64,000 nucleotides of DNA from Mucilaginibacter_A sp965201005 (GTDB lineage: Bacteria; Bacteroidota; Bacteroidia; Sphingobacteriales; Sphingobacteriaceae): NCBI RefSeq assembly GCF_965201005.1, contig NZ_OZ241747.1:1922001-1986000 (forward strand), in the 5' to 3' direction. The position numbers and the translations under genes are program-made. This document shows, piece after piece, positions 1 through 8,693 of the stretch. The notes beneath the pieces are model-generated. The model did no database searches. It worked only from the letters and a program-made list of their open reading frames with translations, and was not told the origin of the DNA. Each line of letters starts with the position of its first letter. Position 1 is the first letter of the stretch.

Positions 1-234
1 AGATACGATTTGTAAACCGCGCAATGCTCTGCCTGAAACCAGAAAACCTGCAAAGCCTGTTCTAAAAACTGTGCTTCGTTTACGATAGAAAAAATGGCGT
101 CTTGCTGCAGAAGGATCATCCGCAAAGATAAGCCGGAAATTTAGCTTGTAAAAACAGTATCAGTTTAACAAAAAAAAGAACTGATCTTTGCCGGAACAAT
201 GTTCTCCGCAAAATTTTTTTATTTTAATAATTGT
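1..234. other. Intergenic, no gene seen
   Basis: I see no convincing coding region here. The stretch holds one copy of the dispersed 12-bp motif at 149-160 (plus strand, TAAAAACAGTAT), preceded by an AAATTTAG tract, and then an A-run. It is the downstream flank of the minus-strand DUF4202 gene. No clear terminator hairpin was found by eye. Confidence 0.6.
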
Positions 235-822
235 TTAAACCGAAGCCGCTTTCAAAACCAAATCCCTTACATCATCGGTCATTTCTATTTTCAAAGCTTC
301 CTCAATTCCGCGTGAAGAAATCTTTTTCAAAGTCTTTTTTAAAATATCGATCATTTTTTCTTCGCTGTGTTTTTTGATGAAGTCATCTAAATAAAATTCC
401 ACAAAAACTAAGCAAATTACATCTTCAATTAGTTGTGTGTCCGGGTTTTGCCCAAGTTGTTTTTTCAGCAAAAGTGCTTTTACTTTCGAGATTGTTTCTT
501 CATCATAACCCAAATCGCGCAAAATCGGTCCTGCCACTTTGGTATGATGGATTTTGAGCTGACTGCGCCAAACCAGATAACCGGCACGGTCCATCGGATA
601 AGCATCCCGGGCAATTTCCCAACGGCCAATATGCTGGCAACGAACGGCCAACTGCATATATTCCGGTGCATCGGGCGCATAATCGTTCAGCTTTTTGGTC
701 ATCCGTTCGGCATACAATACTTCTTTTGGATAGGTTTTTTCTGCGGAAATTTCCCGGTTCGGATCATTGGCATTATAAGCATCAAATCTGGCAAAAGGCT
801 GCTGTAACTGGGTGAAAGACAT
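235..822 (-). CDS. DUF4202 family protein
   Basis: A 195-residue cytosolic protein recognised as DUF4202 from the run HIGRWEIAR (about residues 64-72), the signature MDRAGYLVWR (about 77-86), a following Lys/His-rich stretch, and the C-terminal segment EKMIDILKKT. The family is conserved in Proteobacteria and Bacteroidota and has no established function that I know of. No signal peptide or membrane segment is visible. Length matches the family. The gene stands alone: 412 bp of downstream flank and edge, and a divergent arrangement is absent because the next gene upstream is also on the minus strand, 55 bp away with a dispersed-motif copy (862-873) in the gap. The start MSFTQL is the only reasonable one. 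Confidence 0.85.
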   Translation of the reverse strand: MSFTQLQQPFARFDAYNANDPNREISAEKTYPKEVLYAERMTKKLNDYAPDAPEYMQLAVRCQHIGRWEIARDAYPMDRAGYLVWRSQLKIHHTKVAGPILRDLGYDEETISKVKALLLKKQLGQNPDTQLIEDVICLVFVEFYLDDFIKKHSEEKMIDILKKTLKKISSRGIEEALKIEMTDDVRDLVLKAASV

Positions 823-877
823 GTTTTAAAGATACAGTTTCGGCTTGAATAATAATCAATGATGCTGTTTTTACCGC

Positions 878-1387
878 CTATTTTTCATCAACCAAAACCT
901 TTACCGTAACCAAAAGCTGGCCAACATGCCGCTGTGTATGTTCGGCGGCATGGATCAGCAAACCGAAAACGGTGGTAGGCAATTGTTTCCGGCCTACGCC
1001 CCGCGGTTCGGTCAGGGTTTTTATATCGATAATTTTTAGTTTTTGAAGGGAAATTTCAATCTGCCGATCAAAAATTCCGACCAGTTGCTGTACCGTAAAA
1101 TCGCCGGTTTTTTCTTCGGCATTCAACCAGTTTAATTGTTCGTCATTTAATGGTTTTCCCTCCGCATAAGTAAACATCCGATCCAAAACGCCCGTTAAAT
1201 GCTGCAGGTGAAAAGCCAAAGAAGCAGCACCGCCCGGCCGTTCAAAAAGCAGGTGTTTGGGGAAATTTGCGGTATATTTATGTACATCTTCCCGGGCCTG
1301 CTGCAAGGCAAAAGCAATTGGCTGCAATAAAACCGGAAACTCGTTTTGCGCACCGCGTAGCCAGACTTCCGGCTCTTTTTCTGCCAT
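878..1387 (-). CDS. DinB-like putative damage-inducible protein
   Basis: A 169-residue protein starting MAEKEPEV. A longer in-frame start at 1426 exists but would overlap the upstream gene by 28 bp and adds residues unlike the family. It has the four-helix DinB/YfiT layout: a first histidine cluster in HLQHLTG (about residue 61 of the short form) and the C-terminal HAAEHTQRHVGQLL, which together give the three-His metal site of DinB-like proteins. The family contains thiol-dependent transferases and proteins of unknown function, so no substrate is assigned. It follows the SPL-family radical SAM gene by 11 bp and is probably co-transcribed with it and the M28 peptidase. Confidence 0.8.
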   Translation of the reverse strand: MAEKEPEVWLRGAQNEFPVLLQPIAFALQQAREDVHKYTANFPKHLLFERPGGAASLAFHLQHLTGVLDRMFTYAEGKPLNDEQLNWLNAEEKTGDFTVQQLVGIFDRQIEISLQKLKIIDIKTLTEPRGVGRKQLPTTVFGLLIHAAEHTQRHVGQLLVTVKVLVDEK

Positions 1388-1398
1388 AAAATTATATG

Positions 1399-2451
1399 CT
1401 AAAAAATGTACCGGATGCCGCACCACGGGATTTCTTCCGTCAGCATGTTTACAAAAGTATCAATCATCCGGCTTTTTAATTTATGCTGATAACGGATGTT
1501 GATGCCGCCAAACATGCTGCGTTTGGTTTCCTGAAATTCGGGCAGCCACAGCAATTCTTCTGCCTTTGGGTTGATGCCGAGGTTGGTGATGTGCTGCGCT
1601 TCGTTGTGCGTTAAAAAAATCACTTCGCATTGCATTTGCGCTTTCACATCCGGCCGAACGGCGGCGTTTAACTGTCGGAACAATTCGCGGTAATCTTCGC
1701 GCCAGTCGCGGTCAGAATTTCGGATCCGGTCATAAACAATCACCGGCGAAAAATTAACATGCACTTCATAACCGGCATCAAAAAAAGCATTGATGGATTG
1801 GATGCGTTTTTCGATGTTGTCCGTTCGCACATCAACTAACTTGCTGATCTCCGCAGGCATTAAACTCAGCCGAACCCGTACTTTTTGCTGCGGATCGAAA
1901 TCCAATAAATCCGTGTTCACAAACTTGGTGGCAAAAGTAGCTTTGGCCCGCGGATGGTTTTTGAAATACTCCAATACTGTTTTTATGCCACTAAAAATGG
2001 AATAATCTACAGACAGATCGGAGTTGCAGCCAATATCATACGTGTAAAAAAACGGGTCGGTCTGGTTTGGGGTTTTTGGCCAGGGCTGCGCCGTTACGTG
2101 CTTGTCCACGGCTGCCAAAATCTCATCCGTGTTGGTAAAAATCGTGATCGGGTTGATAGACTTGTGCCGATCAACATAACAATACGCGCAACCGGCATAA
2201 CAACCGTTGGCCAGACTGGGCGCAATAAAATCAGAACTTCGGCCGCTTTCCCGGATAACTTTCGATTTCAACCGCCCTAAAACCAGCAGATCAGATTTCG
2301 CTTTATAATGGTTCAAATCTGTTTCCGGCAACTGGTTATGCTGCTTTACTTCCTGCAAAACGGCTTCCGGAAACTGGCTTGCCAAATCCTTTCCGCGCTC
2401 GTTCAAAGCATCCGGCGTATAAAAAATTTGTTTTGGGTTAAAATCAGGCAT
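1399..2451 (-). CDS. SPL-family radical SAM protein
   Basis: A 350-residue protein of the spore photoproduct lyase-like family found in non-sporulating bacteria. The radical SAM cluster motif CX3CX2C is at Cys84, Cys88 and Cys91 (NGCYAGCAYCYVDR). Downstream are family motifs such as FATKFVN and the conserved VIVYDRIRNSDRDW. True SPL enzymes repair UV spore photoproduct using a radical; the role of this non-spore branch is unproven. Two bases separate it from the end of the M28 peptidase gene upstream, and 11 bases from the DinB-like gene downstream, so the three look like one transcription unit. Placement beside a DinB-like gene fits a DNA-damage theme but does not prove it. A dispersed-motif copy lies inside at 1974-1985. 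Confidence 0.85.
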   Translation of the reverse strand: MPDFNPKQIFYTPDALNERGKDLASQFPEAVLQEVKQHNQLPETDLNHYKAKSDLLVLGRLKSKVIRESGRSSDFIAPSLANGCYAGCAYCYVDRHKSINPITIFTNTDEILAAVDKHVTAQPWPKTPNQTDPFFYTYDIGCNSDLSVDYSIFSGIKTVLEYFKNHPRAKATFATKFVNTDLLDFDPQQKVRVRLSLMPAEISKLVDVRTDNIEKRIQSINAFFDAGYEVHVNFSPVIVYDRIRNSDRDWREDYRELFRQLNAAVRPDVKAQMQCEVIFLTHNEAQHITNLGINPKAEELLWLPEFQETKRSMFGGINIRYQHKLKSRMIDTFVNMLTEEIPWCGIRYIF

Positions 2452-2453
2452 GT

Positions 2454-3920
2454 TTATTTTTTATCCAATTCGGGTTTTTGCGGCGTTTGCGAAACCAGCC
2501 AGCCGGTAGCATACATCCATTTGCTCATTTTTGCGAGTTTTTTGATGTCGATGCGGTCCGGTTCATCTTTTGGCGTATGGTAATCTTTATGCAGCAATGT
2601 GGTGAAAAAAATAGACGGGATTCCGGCCTGCGCATACGGCAAATGATCACTTCGGAAATACCAGTTTTCGGGATGTTTGGCATCGTCCCAGGAAAAATCG
2701 ACTATAAAATGCGTTAAATTTTGGTTGGCTTTCATGGCCATATCCACTAATTGTGTAGAGTTTTTGTGCGAAGTTGTGCCGAGCAAAGCTGCCGAGTCCG
2801 GTGCGTTCCGGCCAATCATATCTCCGTTTAAAACTGCCACAATTGCTTCTTTTTTCACTGTTGGATGCGCCGAGTACCAGCGTGAGCCCAGCAAACCGCG
2901 TTCTTCAGCACCATGCCATACAAACAAAGCCGAACGCTTGCCGGGCTTGGCACTCCATGCACGGGCAATGGCCAGCATCCCAACTGTAACCGAAGCATTA
3001 TCGTCCGCACCGTTCCAGATTGAATCCCGGTCAACCGGTACGCCAACGCCATCATGGTCGTGGTGACCGCTGAAAAGTACGTATTCATTTTTTAATTTCG
3101 GATCAGTCCCAACTGATTTTGCCACCACATTTACCGATGGATACAAATTGGTTTCTGCCCGGAAATCTATTTTTACCGTTGCGTTGGCCTGCTGCAAATC
3201 TGCTGCAAAAGAACTTAAAACTACGACAACCGGAACTTGTTTTTGATTTGAAACCGGCGTGCCTTCCAACTGGTACAAACCTTCCTGATAGTTATGGCCA
3301 ACAAAACCCAGCGATTTTTCCGTTTGCTGATCGGCCACCAAAATTACCGCAGCAGCACCGTTTCGGCGCAAGGCCAAACTTTGCTGCCGCACGGCCAGCG
3401 AAGTATAGCGCAATCCCCACAAACTCATCCACGAAACCGGCAGCGGATTAGGCGGTACTATTTTTACCGCCACAATTTTGCCCTGTAAATTTTGAGTCGT
3501 GTCTGCCATCGAATTAAGCCAAAAAACCGGTCCGTTCAAATGCGTTTCAAGCGGTTGCGTCGGCCACACTTCTCTCCACAATTCCAGTTTTTTTTGGTTG
3601 ATGGAAAACGTGCCATTATCTGCCGTGATGGTTCTTTTCAGGTTATAAAACTGAAAATACGTGCCATCATCCCCGGCAGGTTTCAAACCGGCTTCCATTG
3701 CTTTTTGGGCAACCCAAACGGCGGCGCGCAATTCATCAAGCGTTCCGGCCCTTCTTCCACGGAAAGCATCTCCAGCCAGTTCAAAAATATCTTTTTTCAG
3801 GTCTGCTTCTTTTATCAGGGATAATCCGGGCGGGTTTTGGGTTGAAGGTTTAGCCGTTGATTGCCCGAAACCCAGATCAAAAATACCTGCTAAAAACAGT
3901 GTTAGTAGTAATTTTTTCAT
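2454..3920 (-). CDS. Secreted M28 family zinc aminopeptidase
   Basis: Start taken at MKKLLLTLFLAGIF, giving 488 residues with an Sec signal peptide ending near FGQS; an in-frame ATG at 4067 would add 49 residues lacking a signal. The mature protein has a PA-like inserted domain (about residues 120-240) and an M28 catalytic domain. The zinc ligands can be seen in order: His/Asp in GHHDHDG, Asp in GADDNAS, the Glu-Glu pair in HGAEERGLLG, Asp in NGDMIGRN, and His in KDYHTPKDEP. It should act in the periplasm or outside the cell on peptides. It is divergent from the BatA-like gene (start 4046), sharing a 125-bp intergenic region with motif variant 3965. A second variant (3891) lies within the signal-peptide codons. 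Confidence 0.9.
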   Translation of the reverse strand: MKKLLLTLFLAGIFDLGFGQSTAKPSTQNPPGLSLIKEADLKKDIFELAGDAFRGRRAGTLDELRAAVWVAQKAMEAGLKPAGDDGTYFQFYNLKRTITADNGTFSINQKKLELWREVWPTQPLETHLNGPVFWLNSMADTTQNLQGKIVAVKIVPPNPLPVSWMSLWGLRYTSLAVRQQSLALRRNGAAAVILVADQQTEKSLGFVGHNYQEGLYQLEGTPVSNQKQVPVVVVLSSFAADLQQANATVKIDFRAETNLYPSVNVVAKSVGTDPKLKNEYVLFSGHHDHDGVGVPVDRDSIWNGADDNASVTVGMLAIARAWSAKPGKRSALFVWHGAEERGLLGSRWYSAHPTVKKEAIVAVLNGDMIGRNAPDSAALLGTTSHKNSTQLVDMAMKANQNLTHFIVDFSWDDAKHPENWYFRSDHLPYAQAGIPSIFFTTLLHKDYHTPKDEPDRIDIKKLAKMSKWMYATGWLVSQTPQKPELDKK

Positions 3921-4030
3921 AGCTGGAAAATTTGAAAATTTGATGAATAAATCGGATGAGGCTTGTACTGTTTTTATCGGATAAAAATTGTTCATTTCGG
4001 AAATAACGAAACACGCGAGATTGTTTTTTA

Positions 4031-4038
4031 TATCTTTG
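4031..4038 (+). promoter_or_regulatory. Bacteroidota -7 box for BatA-like gene
   Basis: TATCTTTG matches the Bacteroidota sigma-factor -7 consensus TAnnTTTG. It lies only 7 nt before the ATG at 4046, so transcription would begin at or within a few bases of the start codon. No clear -33 TTTG at the usual distance was seen. Confidence 0.5.
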
Positions 4039-4045
4039 AATATCC

Positions 4046-6097
4046 ATGGCATTCCTGTATCCCGCATTTCTGTTTGCTTTGTTTACGCTGGCCATTCCGG
4101 TCATCATCCACCTGTTCAATTTCCGGAAGTATAAAAAAGTTTATTTTTCCAACGTACAGTTTTTAAAGGAAGTAGAAAAACGGCAATCTTCGCGCAGCAA
4201 ACTTAAAAACCGGTTGATTTTGGCTGCCCGGATGCTGGCTTTGTTTTTCCTGGTGATGGCTTTTGCGAAACCTTTTTTGCCTTCCGGGGATATGCAAAAT
4301 ACTGGTAAACAGGCTTTTGTAAGTATTTTTGTAGATAATTCCTACTCGATGCAAACTTTAAACCGCGAAGGTTCGCTGCTGGATGAAGCCAAACGCCGCG
4401 CCAAAGAAATTGCTTCTGCCTATGGTTTAAATGATCGATTTCAGTTGATAACGCAGGATTTTGAAGGCAAACAGCAGCGTTTTATCAACCGCGAAGAATT
4501 TGATCAAGCCGTGGATGAAGTAAAAATCAGTCCGCAAAGCCGCACGTTCCCGCAAATTCTCGCTCGGCAACAGAGTCTTTTGGAAACGCAAAAAAATTCA
4601 GTCCCAAACCTTTACCTCATTTCAGATTTCCAAAAAAACATGGGTAAAAACAGCATCGGCTCAAGTCAATCCAAAATTAATCTTGTACGGATTTCGGCCA
4701 GCGCGCAGCCCAATATCGCGGTGGATTCTGTGTGGCTGGTTTCACCTTTGCACCAGCCCAACGCCACGGAAAAATTAGTTGTCCGGCTGCACAATTACGG
4801 CGATGAAAAAGCGCAGAAAGTACCAGTCAGGCTTTCCATCAATGGCGAAACCAAAGCTTTGGGCAGTTATTATCTGGCTTCGCGGAGTTTCCGGCAAGAC
4901 ACGCTTCGTTTCTCGGGCTTAAAAGCGGGCTGGCAAAACGGAAAAATCGAGCTGAACGATAACCCGGTCACATTTGACAATCAGTTTTATTTTACCTTTT
5001 TGGTGCAGCGGCAATTGCCCGTTTTGCAAATCGCAGATCAGGTGCCCAACCGTTTTATCAACGCGGTTTTTGCTTCAGATGCTTTTTTTAAGGCTGATTT
5101 TTCACCGGCCGGGAACGTAAATTATGCCGCTTTGGACAAATATCCGGTCATCTGTTTTAGTGATGTAAAAACAGTACCGGCCGGTTTGGCGCAGCAGTTG
5201 CAGGCGTATGTAAAGCAGGGAGGCACGCTGGTGGTTTTTCCGGCTGCAGCGGCGGACCTGACATCTTACCAAAACTTTTTACAGTCCTTAAATGCGGATT
5301 TTCCTGAAAAATTAATTGTTGGGAATACCAAAGTTGCTTCTTTAAACCTTAAAAACCCTTTTTTTAAAGATGTTTTTGAGCGGATGCCCGAAAACCCGGA
5401 TCTGCCTCAGCTTAAAAAATATTTCGGCTTGAGTTCCGGCTCCCGCAACCTCCGCCAAAACCTGATGGAACTGCCCGGAAAAGTCTCTTTTTTAAGCGTT
5501 TACAATTTTGGAAAAGGAAAAGTTTACCTTTCTGCCGTGCCTGCTCAGGAAGATTTCAGCAACTTACCGCGCCACGCTTTATTTGTGCCGATGCTGTTCC
5601 GGATGGCATTGCTGAGCGGCCATGACCAGCCTTTGTTTTACACCTTGGGCGAAAACGAATTGCTGGATGTTGCGCCGATTGTGCAGGCCGATCAGCCGCT
5701 GCATCTGCAAAAAGGAAATATTTCGGTGATCCCGGATGTGCGCCGCCAGGAAGGGAAAACGCAGCTTTATGTGGCCGATCAAATCCGCGAAACGGGCAAT
5801 TACAAACTGGTTTTGAAAGACAGCGTGCTGGCACAAATCGCATTTAACGACAACCGTCAGGAATCGGACCTTAATTATTTAACAGACAATGACTTAAAGC
5901 ACGAATTTAGGTCGGTAAAAACAGTATCGGTTTTGCCGGCCGGAAAGCTGTTGCTGGCCAAACAAATTGCAGCCATAAATTTGGGCGTGCAGTTATGGAA
6001 ACTTTGCCTAATTTTGGCGCTGCTTTGTGTGGCTGCCGAAGTGTTGCTGATCCGTTTTTACAAGGTCAGTCCGCAGCAAAAACTGGTTGCCGTTTAA
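4046..6097 (+). CDS. BatA-domain vWA membrane protein
   Basis: A 683-residue protein. The N-terminus MAFLYPAFLFALFTLAIP followed by HLFNFRKYKKVYFSNV is the BatA (aerotolerance regulator N-terminal) domain, with membrane segments at about residues 8-24 and 58-76. A von Willebrand A-like domain follows, with the metal-site motif DNSYS near residue 97, then a long beta-rich periplasmic region, and a final membrane segment at about 643-665. BatA-domain proteins are common in Bacteroidota and are thought to act in envelope stress or MoxR-linked assembly, but this protein has no MoxR neighbour here. It contains motif copies at 4645 and 5916. Start choice is firm because the BatA N-terminus begins at this methionine. 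Confidence 0.85.
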   Translation: MAFLYPAFLFALFTLAIPVIIHLFNFRKYKKVYFSNVQFLKEVEKRQSSRSKLKNRLILAARMLALFFLVMAFAKPFLPSGDMQNTGKQAFVSIFVDNSYSMQTLNREGSLLDEAKRRAKEIASAYGLNDRFQLITQDFEGKQQRFINREEFDQAVDEVKISPQSRTFPQILARQQSLLETQKNSVPNLYLISDFQKNMGKNSIGSSQSKINLVRISASAQPNIAVDSVWLVSPLHQPNATEKLVVRLHNYGDEKAQKVPVRLSINGETKALGSYYLASRSFRQDTLRFSGLKAGWQNGKIELNDNPVTFDNQFYFTFLVQRQLPVLQIADQVPNRFINAVFASDAFFKADFSPAGNVNYAALDKYPVICFSDVKTVPAGLAQQLQAYVKQGGTLVVFPAAAADLTSYQNFLQSLNADFPEKLIVGNTKVASLNLKNPFFKDVFERMPENPDLPQLKKYFGLSSGSRNLRQNLMELPGKVSFLSVYNFGKGKVYLSAVPAQEDFSNLPRHALFVPMLFRMALLSGHDQPLFYTLGENELLDVAPIVQADQPLHLQKGNISVIPDVRRQEGKTQLYVADQIRETGNYKLVLKDSVLAQIAFNDNRQESDLNYLTDNDLKHEFRSVKTVSVLPAGKLLLAKQIAAINLGVQLWKLCLILALLCVAAEVLLIRFYKVSPQQKLVAV

Positions 6098-6128
6098 TTC
6101 GCAAAAATCATAAAAAGCATAAATATTG

Positions 6129-7385
6129 ATGAACCTGTTGCTCAAATCTGTTAAAATTATTGATCCGAATGCTGTTTTTAACGGGCAAATTTTGGATGTT
6201 TTGATCGAAGATGGCAAGATCACAAAGATTGCAGCAGCTATTCAGAATGATGCAGAAATGTTTGACGGACAAGGCTGTAGCTTATCTCCCGGCTTCTTTG
6301 ACCTGAACTGTAATTTTGGCGAACCGGGTTTTGAAACCAAGGAAGATATGCAAACCGGTACGCTTGCCGCATCAGCCGGTGGTTTTACCGGCGTAGCTTT
6401 GATGCCAAACACGCTGCCGCCTGTACATTCCAAGTCCGAAGTGCAATATTTGATCAATCAATCCCGCGGCAACCTTGTAAATGTGTATCCGCTGGGCGCA
6501 ATATCCTACAAAACCGAAGGTAAAGACCTGGCCGAAATGTACGATATGTACCGCTCTGGCGCGCTGGCTTTTACAGACGGCAAACGCCCGGTGCAGGATG
6601 CAGGTTTGATGGAGCGCGCATTATTATACGCGCAGGGTTTTAAAGGTTTGGTTTTTTCGTACCCGGAAGACAGTTCCATCGCCGGAAAAGCAAAAGTGCA
6701 TGAAGGCGTGGTGAGCACGTTGCTGGGCATGAAAGGCATCCCGGCACTGGCCGAAGAACTGATGGTGTCGCGCGATTTGTATTTGGCCGGATACACCAAT
6801 TCCAGGGTTCATTTTACCACAATTTCTACGGCGCAGGCAGTTGAGCAGATACGAAAAGCCAAAGCAAAAGGGTTGAAAATTACCTGCGATGTGGCCGCGC
6901 ATAATTTGGTTTTGACGGATGAAGTTTTGATGGGTTTTGATAGTTTGTACAAGGTGAAACCGCCGTTGCGCACGCAGCAGGATGCAGATGCGCTGCTTGC
7001 AGGTTTGCACGACGGGACAATTGATGCCATTGTTTCGCAGCACACGCCGCACGAAATTGAGTTTAAAGACGTGGAGTTTGAAGTGGCCGAATTTGGCATG
7101 ACCGGTTTGCAAACGGCATTTTCGCTGGCGGTAAAAGCCGGTTTGGATGCGGGTTTGATCGTGCAGAAAATGTCCGTCAATCCGCGTAAAATTTTAGGTA
7201 TAAAAGAAGCATCGGTTGCCGAAGGGGAACTGGCAAACCTGGTTTTGTTCAACCCAAAAAGCAACTGGAATTATAACGGTGAAAACAATCAGTCCAAATC
7301 ATTCAACTCGCCGTTTTTAGGGCAGGAAATGACCGGAAAAGTATTGCTCACCATTAACAATAATCAAGTTTATAAATCTGCATAA
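6129..7385 (+). CDS. Dihydroorotase-like protein, probably catalytically inactive
   Basis: A 418-residue amidohydrolase-fold protein most similar in layout to dihydroorotase: N-terminal beta domain, PGFFDLNCNFGEPG (residues 54-67), SQHTPHEIEF, and the C-terminal GIKEASVAEGELANLVLF. In active enzymes the first motif is DxHxH, giving two zinc-ligand histidines; here both are Asn (N60, N62). The catalytic Asp expected just before the HAPH-like motif is also absent (VSQHTPH). Other histidines survive (VHFTT, VAAHN). This resembles the non-catalytic PyrC-like subunits known to partner aspartate transcarbamoylase in some bacteria, but no pyrB is in the window. An adjacent TTG at 6126 is a less likely start. 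Motif copy at 7201. Confidence 0.8.
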   Translation: MNLLLKSVKIIDPNAVFNGQILDVLIEDGKITKIAAAIQNDAEMFDGQGCSLSPGFFDLNCNFGEPGFETKEDMQTGTLAASAGGFTGVALMPNTLPPVHSKSEVQYLINQSRGNLVNVYPLGAISYKTEGKDLAEMYDMYRSGALAFTDGKRPVQDAGLMERALLYAQGFKGLVFSYPEDSSIAGKAKVHEGVVSTLLGMKGIPALAEELMVSRDLYLAGYTNSRVHFTTISTAQAVEQIRKAKAKGLKITCDVAAHNLVLTDEVLMGFDSLYKVKPPLRTQQDADALLAGLHDGTIDAIVSQHTPHEIEFKDVEFEVAEFGMTGLQTAFSLAVKAGLDAGLIVQKMSVNPRKILGIKEASVAEGELANLVLFNPKSNWNYNGENNQSKSFNSPFLGQEMTGKVLLTINNNQVYKSA

Positions 7386-7386
7386 T

Positions 7387-8055
7387 ATGATCGACCCGAA
7401 AATAGAAAAGGCCATTGACGCCGCATTCAACAATATAAAAACATTAAACCCTATTTATGTAGAACCGGTAAAAGGTGAAATCTTGTCGGTTTTTGGGGCC
7501 GACCTTCCATTTTTGCAAAAGGTAAACGGCATGGACGAGGTGTTCAATTCCAACCCTAAAATTGAAAACCTGCGGGAAGTTTTTTTTGATTTGCTGCTGG
7601 TGAATTTTTTCAGTGCCGATGTAAAAAAACTGGACGAAGATTACCTCGATTCGCCGGAATGGGAAAAAATTGAAGAAGAAACGCTGGACCGCGGCACCGA
7701 AATGCTGAACGTTTTGCTGTACCTAAACGAGTGCGAAGATGAAGATATTGAGCCGGAACTGAACGATTACCTGACCGAGTTTTTGCTGGTTGACGAAGAC
7801 GAGTTTCAGGACGAGCACCGCATTTACGAACCGGTGATTGCCAACCAGATTTTGATGGAAAGCGGCATTGCAGAAATCGGGAAAGTTGCAAAAAACTTAT
7901 CAGACGATGAAGAGATCAAAGAACTGTTTTATCCGCTGATGTGCTTCTTTTACGATACAAAATCCTCCGCAGAAAACATGCAAACGGCTGCCGAAAACGC
8001 CGCGGAACCGGATTTCGATCTGCCGGTTTTGGCCATTATGCTGAATTTTAACTAA
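7387..8055 (+). CDS. Hypothetical acidic cytosolic protein
   Basis: A 222-residue strongly acidic protein (many Glu and Asp runs, for example EEETLDR and NECEDEDIEPE) with no signal peptide or membrane segment. I do not recognise a domain. It begins one base after the stop of the dihydroorotase-like gene and is followed by the DUF4199 gene after 7 bp, so it is part of the same unit running toward the glycosyltransferase. Predicted mostly helical. No function assigned. Confidence 0.75.
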   Translation: MIDPKIEKAIDAAFNNIKTLNPIYVEPVKGEILSVFGADLPFLQKVNGMDEVFNSNPKIENLREVFFDLLLVNFFSADVKKLDEDYLDSPEWEKIEEETLDRGTEMLNVLLYLNECEDEDIEPELNDYLTEFLLVDEDEFQDEHRIYEPVIANQILMESGIAEIGKVAKNLSDDEEIKELFYPLMCFFYDTKSSAENMQTAAENAAEPDFDLPVLAIMLNFN

Positions 8056-8062
8056 GCTGAAA

Positions 8063-8650
8063 ATGCAGGATCTGAACCGGAAAATCAGGATAAAAGGCAT
8101 TCAATACGGAGTTGTTTTGGGCGTTTCCATCTTTTTGCTGAACCTTTTTTCTTATTTTCTGATGACCAAAGTAAACACACCGCTTTGGATGACAGCATTT
8201 AGTCCGCTAATATTTACCAACCTTTTGCCAATAGTTATCGCCATTTTGCTTTGCCTGCACCTGCGCGAAAAAATTGGCGGTTACTGGACGCTGCGGCAGG
8301 CGGCCTCAGGCGTTTTTATGATGTTTTTCACTTCCTATATCATCTTTTTTTTCAGCATGATCGTGTATTCTAAAGTGATCGATCCGGCAATGGGCATCAA
8401 CATTGAAAACAAAATTGAGGCGGTAAAAGCAGCAATCCGCAGAAACCAAAACACCAGCGGGCAGCATATCCGTGAAGAAACTGCCGCGTTGCGCAAAGAT
8501 TTTAACGAGCGGCAACAATCCGGCGCGTGGGGTTATGTGCAAAGTTTCGGTATCGTGGTTTTGCTGTTGTTTTTGGCTTCACTGATTTTTGGCGCGCTGT
8601 TTAAAAACGAAGAGTTAGTGCGGGTTCCGTCAAATAAAAACCAAATTTAG
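8063..8650 (+). CDS. DUF4199 membrane protein
   Basis: A 195-residue inner-membrane protein with four hydrophobic segments (about residues 14-34, 43-63, 77-98 and 160-181) and a charged extramembrane stretch between the third and fourth. The arrangement and sequences such as GGYWTLRQAASGV match DUF4199, a Bacteroidota family of unknown function usually encoded directly before a GT2 glycosyltransferase, as here. A copy of the dispersed motif follows 5 bp after the stop codon. Confidence 0.8.
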   Translation: MQDLNRKIRIKGIQYGVVLGVSIFLLNLFSYFLMTKVNTPLWMTAFSPLIFTNLLPIVIAILLCLHLREKIGGYWTLRQAASGVFMMFFTSYIIFFFSMIVYSKVIDPAMGINIENKIEAVKAAIRRNQNTSGQHIREETAALRKDFNERQQSGAWGYVQSFGIVVLLLFLASLIFGALFKNEELVRVPSNKNQI

Positions 8651-8693
8651 TACGATAAAAGAAGCATCGCCTGTTAAGCTTTGCGTTGATAAA

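Noticed and set aside
6126..6128. TTG as start of the dihydroorotase-like gene
   Set aside because: An ATG follows immediately at 6129 and fits the family start.
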